Assembly: GCA_903839795.1 (NCBI GenBank)
Contig: CAIMDR010000328.1
Location: 1-6,706 of the forward strand
From: an uncultured Methylococcaceae bacterium
GTDB taxonomy: Bacteria; Pseudomonadota; Gammaproteobacteria; Methylococcales; Methylomonadaceae
DNA: 6,706 nt
Direction of reading: 5' to 3'
A model generated the notes under the pieces. The model did not search any database. It was given only the letters and a program-made list of their open reading frames with translations, and had not been told where the DNA came from. The translations under genes and the position numbers were made by a program. The stretch's first letter is position 1. Each line of letters begins with the position of its first letter. This document shows, piece after piece, positions 5,361-6,706 of the stretch.

Positions 5361-6706
5361 TTACAGGCTTAACTTTTCCAACAACGCATTAATAAACTCA
5401 AGCTTCTGTTCGGTATTCTCAAACGGCTTGATAAATCGTAACTTATCCGCGCCATCAAATTTATAGATTTGCGCTTGGGTTTGTATCAGGTTAATCAATT
5501 GTTCGGGATTAATCTGCGGTTCTGAGGTAAAAATAATGCGCCCGCCGCCAATATTAGCTTCTATTTTTTTGATACCCAGCTTTTCAGCTTGATGTTTTAA
5601 TTCAGTCACACTGAACAAGGTTTTAACCGGCTCGGGCAACAAGCCAAAACGGTCGATCATTTCTACCTGTAAATCATGTAAATCGGCTTGGTTTTCGGCG
5701 CTAGAGATGCGTTTATACAACACCAAACGCGCATGAATATCCGGCAGGTAATCTTCAGGAATAAGCGCCGCCGTTTGTAAATCGACTTCCGCACCTCTGT
5801 CCATGGGCGTATCGAGTTCGGGTTGTTTGCCTGATTTTAAGGCATTAACCGCCCGCTCCAATAATTCGGTGTATAAACTAAAACCGATTTCCTGAATTTG
5901 TCCGCTTTGATCATCACCCAGCAACTCACCGGCTCCCCGAATTTCCAAGTCGTTTGAGGACAACATAAAACCGGCCCCTAAATCACCGGACGCTTCAACC
6001 GCTTGCAGGCGTTTCATGGCATCTTTGCTCATTGCAGATTTTGGCGGCACGATAAAATAGGCGTAAGCACGATGATGAGACCGCCCTACCCGGCCGCGTA
6101 ATTGGTGCAATTGCGCCAGTCCCAATTTGTCCGCCCGATCAATAATAATGGTGTTGGCGCTGGGAATGTCGATGCCGCTTTCGATAATGGTAGAACACAA
6201 TAATAAATTAAAACGCTGATGATAAAAATCCAGCATAATGCGTTCCAGTTCACGTTCCGGCAATTGTCCATGCGCTATTTCAATCCGCGCCTCCGGTATC
6301 AACTCAGCCAGTTGCCTTGCCATTTTCTCCATGCTTTTAACTTCGTTGTGCAGAAAAAACACTTGGCCGCCGCGTTTAATCTCACGCAAACACGCTTCCC
6401 TGATCTGTGCATCAACCCATTCACTAATAAAGGTTTTGATGGCATGACGATTAGGCGGCGGGCTGGCAATAATGGAAATATCCCTTAAGCCCGACATCGC
6501 CATATTTAAGGTTCGTGGAATAGGCGTTGCCGTTAGCGTCAACAGATCCAGCTCGCTACGCATTTTTTTAAAGTGTTCTTTTTGGCGGACACCAAAACGG
6601 TGTTCTTCATCAATGACCACCAAGCCCAGCGCTTTAAATTTAAGCTCGTTGGATAATAAAGTATGCGTACCAATAACAATATCAACCTTGCCTTCAGCCA
6701 AGTCTT
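5361..6706 (-). CDS. mfd: Transcription-repair coupling factor Mfd, C-terminal part (5' end outside window)
   Basis: The frame enters from the right edge without a start and gives about 448 residues, roughly the last 40% of a protein usually near 1150 residues long. Counting from the leucine codon at 6701 as residue 1, the helicase motifs are GTH (11-13), the Walker B box DEEH (31-34), TATPIPRTL (57-65), the STIIESGIDIP region (170-180) and QLRGRVGR (200-207). The TRG region follows (SSNDLEIRGAGELLGDDQSG), with the two arginine-bearing helices needed to couple ATP use to translocation. The C-terminal domain D7 comes next, beginning near EDYLPDIHARL. Mfd is a cytoplasmic DNA translocase that removes RNA polymerase stalled at lesions and recruits UvrA for strand-specific repair. 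All motifs are intact, so a working gene is expected. The UvrB-homology and RNA-polymerase-binding domains must lie beyond the edge. It converges on the SMR gene across a palindromic element. Confidence 0.97.
   Translation of the reverse strand, partial: DLAEGKVDIVIGTHTLLSNELKFKALGLVVIDEEHRFGVRQKEHFKKMRSELDLLTLTATPIPRTLNMAMSGLRDISIIASPPPNRHAIKTFISEWVDAQIREACLREIKRGGQVFFLHNEVKSMEKMARQLAELIPEARIEIAHGQLPERELERIMLDFYHQRFNLLLCSTIIESGIDIPSANTIIIDRADKLGLAQLHQLRGRVGRSHHRAYAYFIVPPKSAMSKDAMKRLQAVEASGDLGAGFMLSSNDLEIRGAGELLGDDQSGQIQEIGFSLYTELLERAVNALKSGKQPELDTPMDRGAEVDLQTAALIPEDYLPDIHARLVLYKRISSAENQADLHDLQVEMIDRFGLLPEPVKTLFSVTELKHQAEKLGIKKIEANIGGGRIIFTSEPQINPEQLINLIQTQAQIYKFDGADKLRFIKPFENTEQKLEFINALLEKLSL

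Noticed and set aside
6699..6701. TTG at the right edge as the start of the mfd frame
   Set aside because: The protein aligns with the interior of Mfd and the frame continues to the window edge, so this is an internal leucine codon of a gene cut by the boundary.

Overview
The window looks like chromosome from a gammaproteobacterium. The Mfd fragment reads very close to the enterobacterial protein through motifs, TRG region and C-terminal domain. The moderately AT-rich background, the FG-GAP/UnbV protein and the style of intergenic palindromes would suit a methanotroph of the Methylococcales, but that placement is inference from general resemblance and was not tested.

Layout. (1) Positions 1-3459, minus strand: the first 1153 codons of a very large exported protein that runs off the left edge. 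It has a hydrophobic N-terminus, seven FG-GAP/VCBS-type calcium-loop motifs (one beta-propeller), an ASPIC/UnbV domain and a HEAT-repeat region. (2) Positions 3460-4223: the largest gap between genes. Its left half is very AT-rich and holds a nested palindrome. Its right half starts with a perfect TATAAT box, followed by about 210 bases of dense, mutually compatible RNA helices. I read this as a structured non-coding RNA resembling the HEARO/IscB omega-RNA class, with no iscB gene beside it. Two more hairpins and a decayed copy of a C-rich dispersed repeat follow. (3) Positions 4224-4589, minus strand: a small single-domain cupin lacking two of the usual metal-binding histidines. (4) Positions 4590-4902: a better-preserved copy of the same C-rich repeat, a possible promoter, and an 86-base site bounded by ACCTAAC and GTTAGGT that resembles an integron attC. 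(5) Positions 4903-5232, plus strand: a QacE/EmrE-type small multidrug resistance transporter starting ten bases after the attC-like site. (6) Positions 5251-5355: a palindromic MITE-like element between the convergent transporter and mfd genes. (7) Positions 5361-6706, minus strand: the C-terminal 448 codons of Mfd, running off the right edge.

The genes do not form one pathway. Mfd is housekeeping. The centre (about 3870-5355) is an accessory patch carrying several signs of mobile DNA: an orphan omega-RNA-like locus, repeat copies on both sides of the cupin, an attC-like site before a gene type often carried on integron cassettes, and a palindromic element. The most notable item is the solitary structured RNA at 3887-4098.
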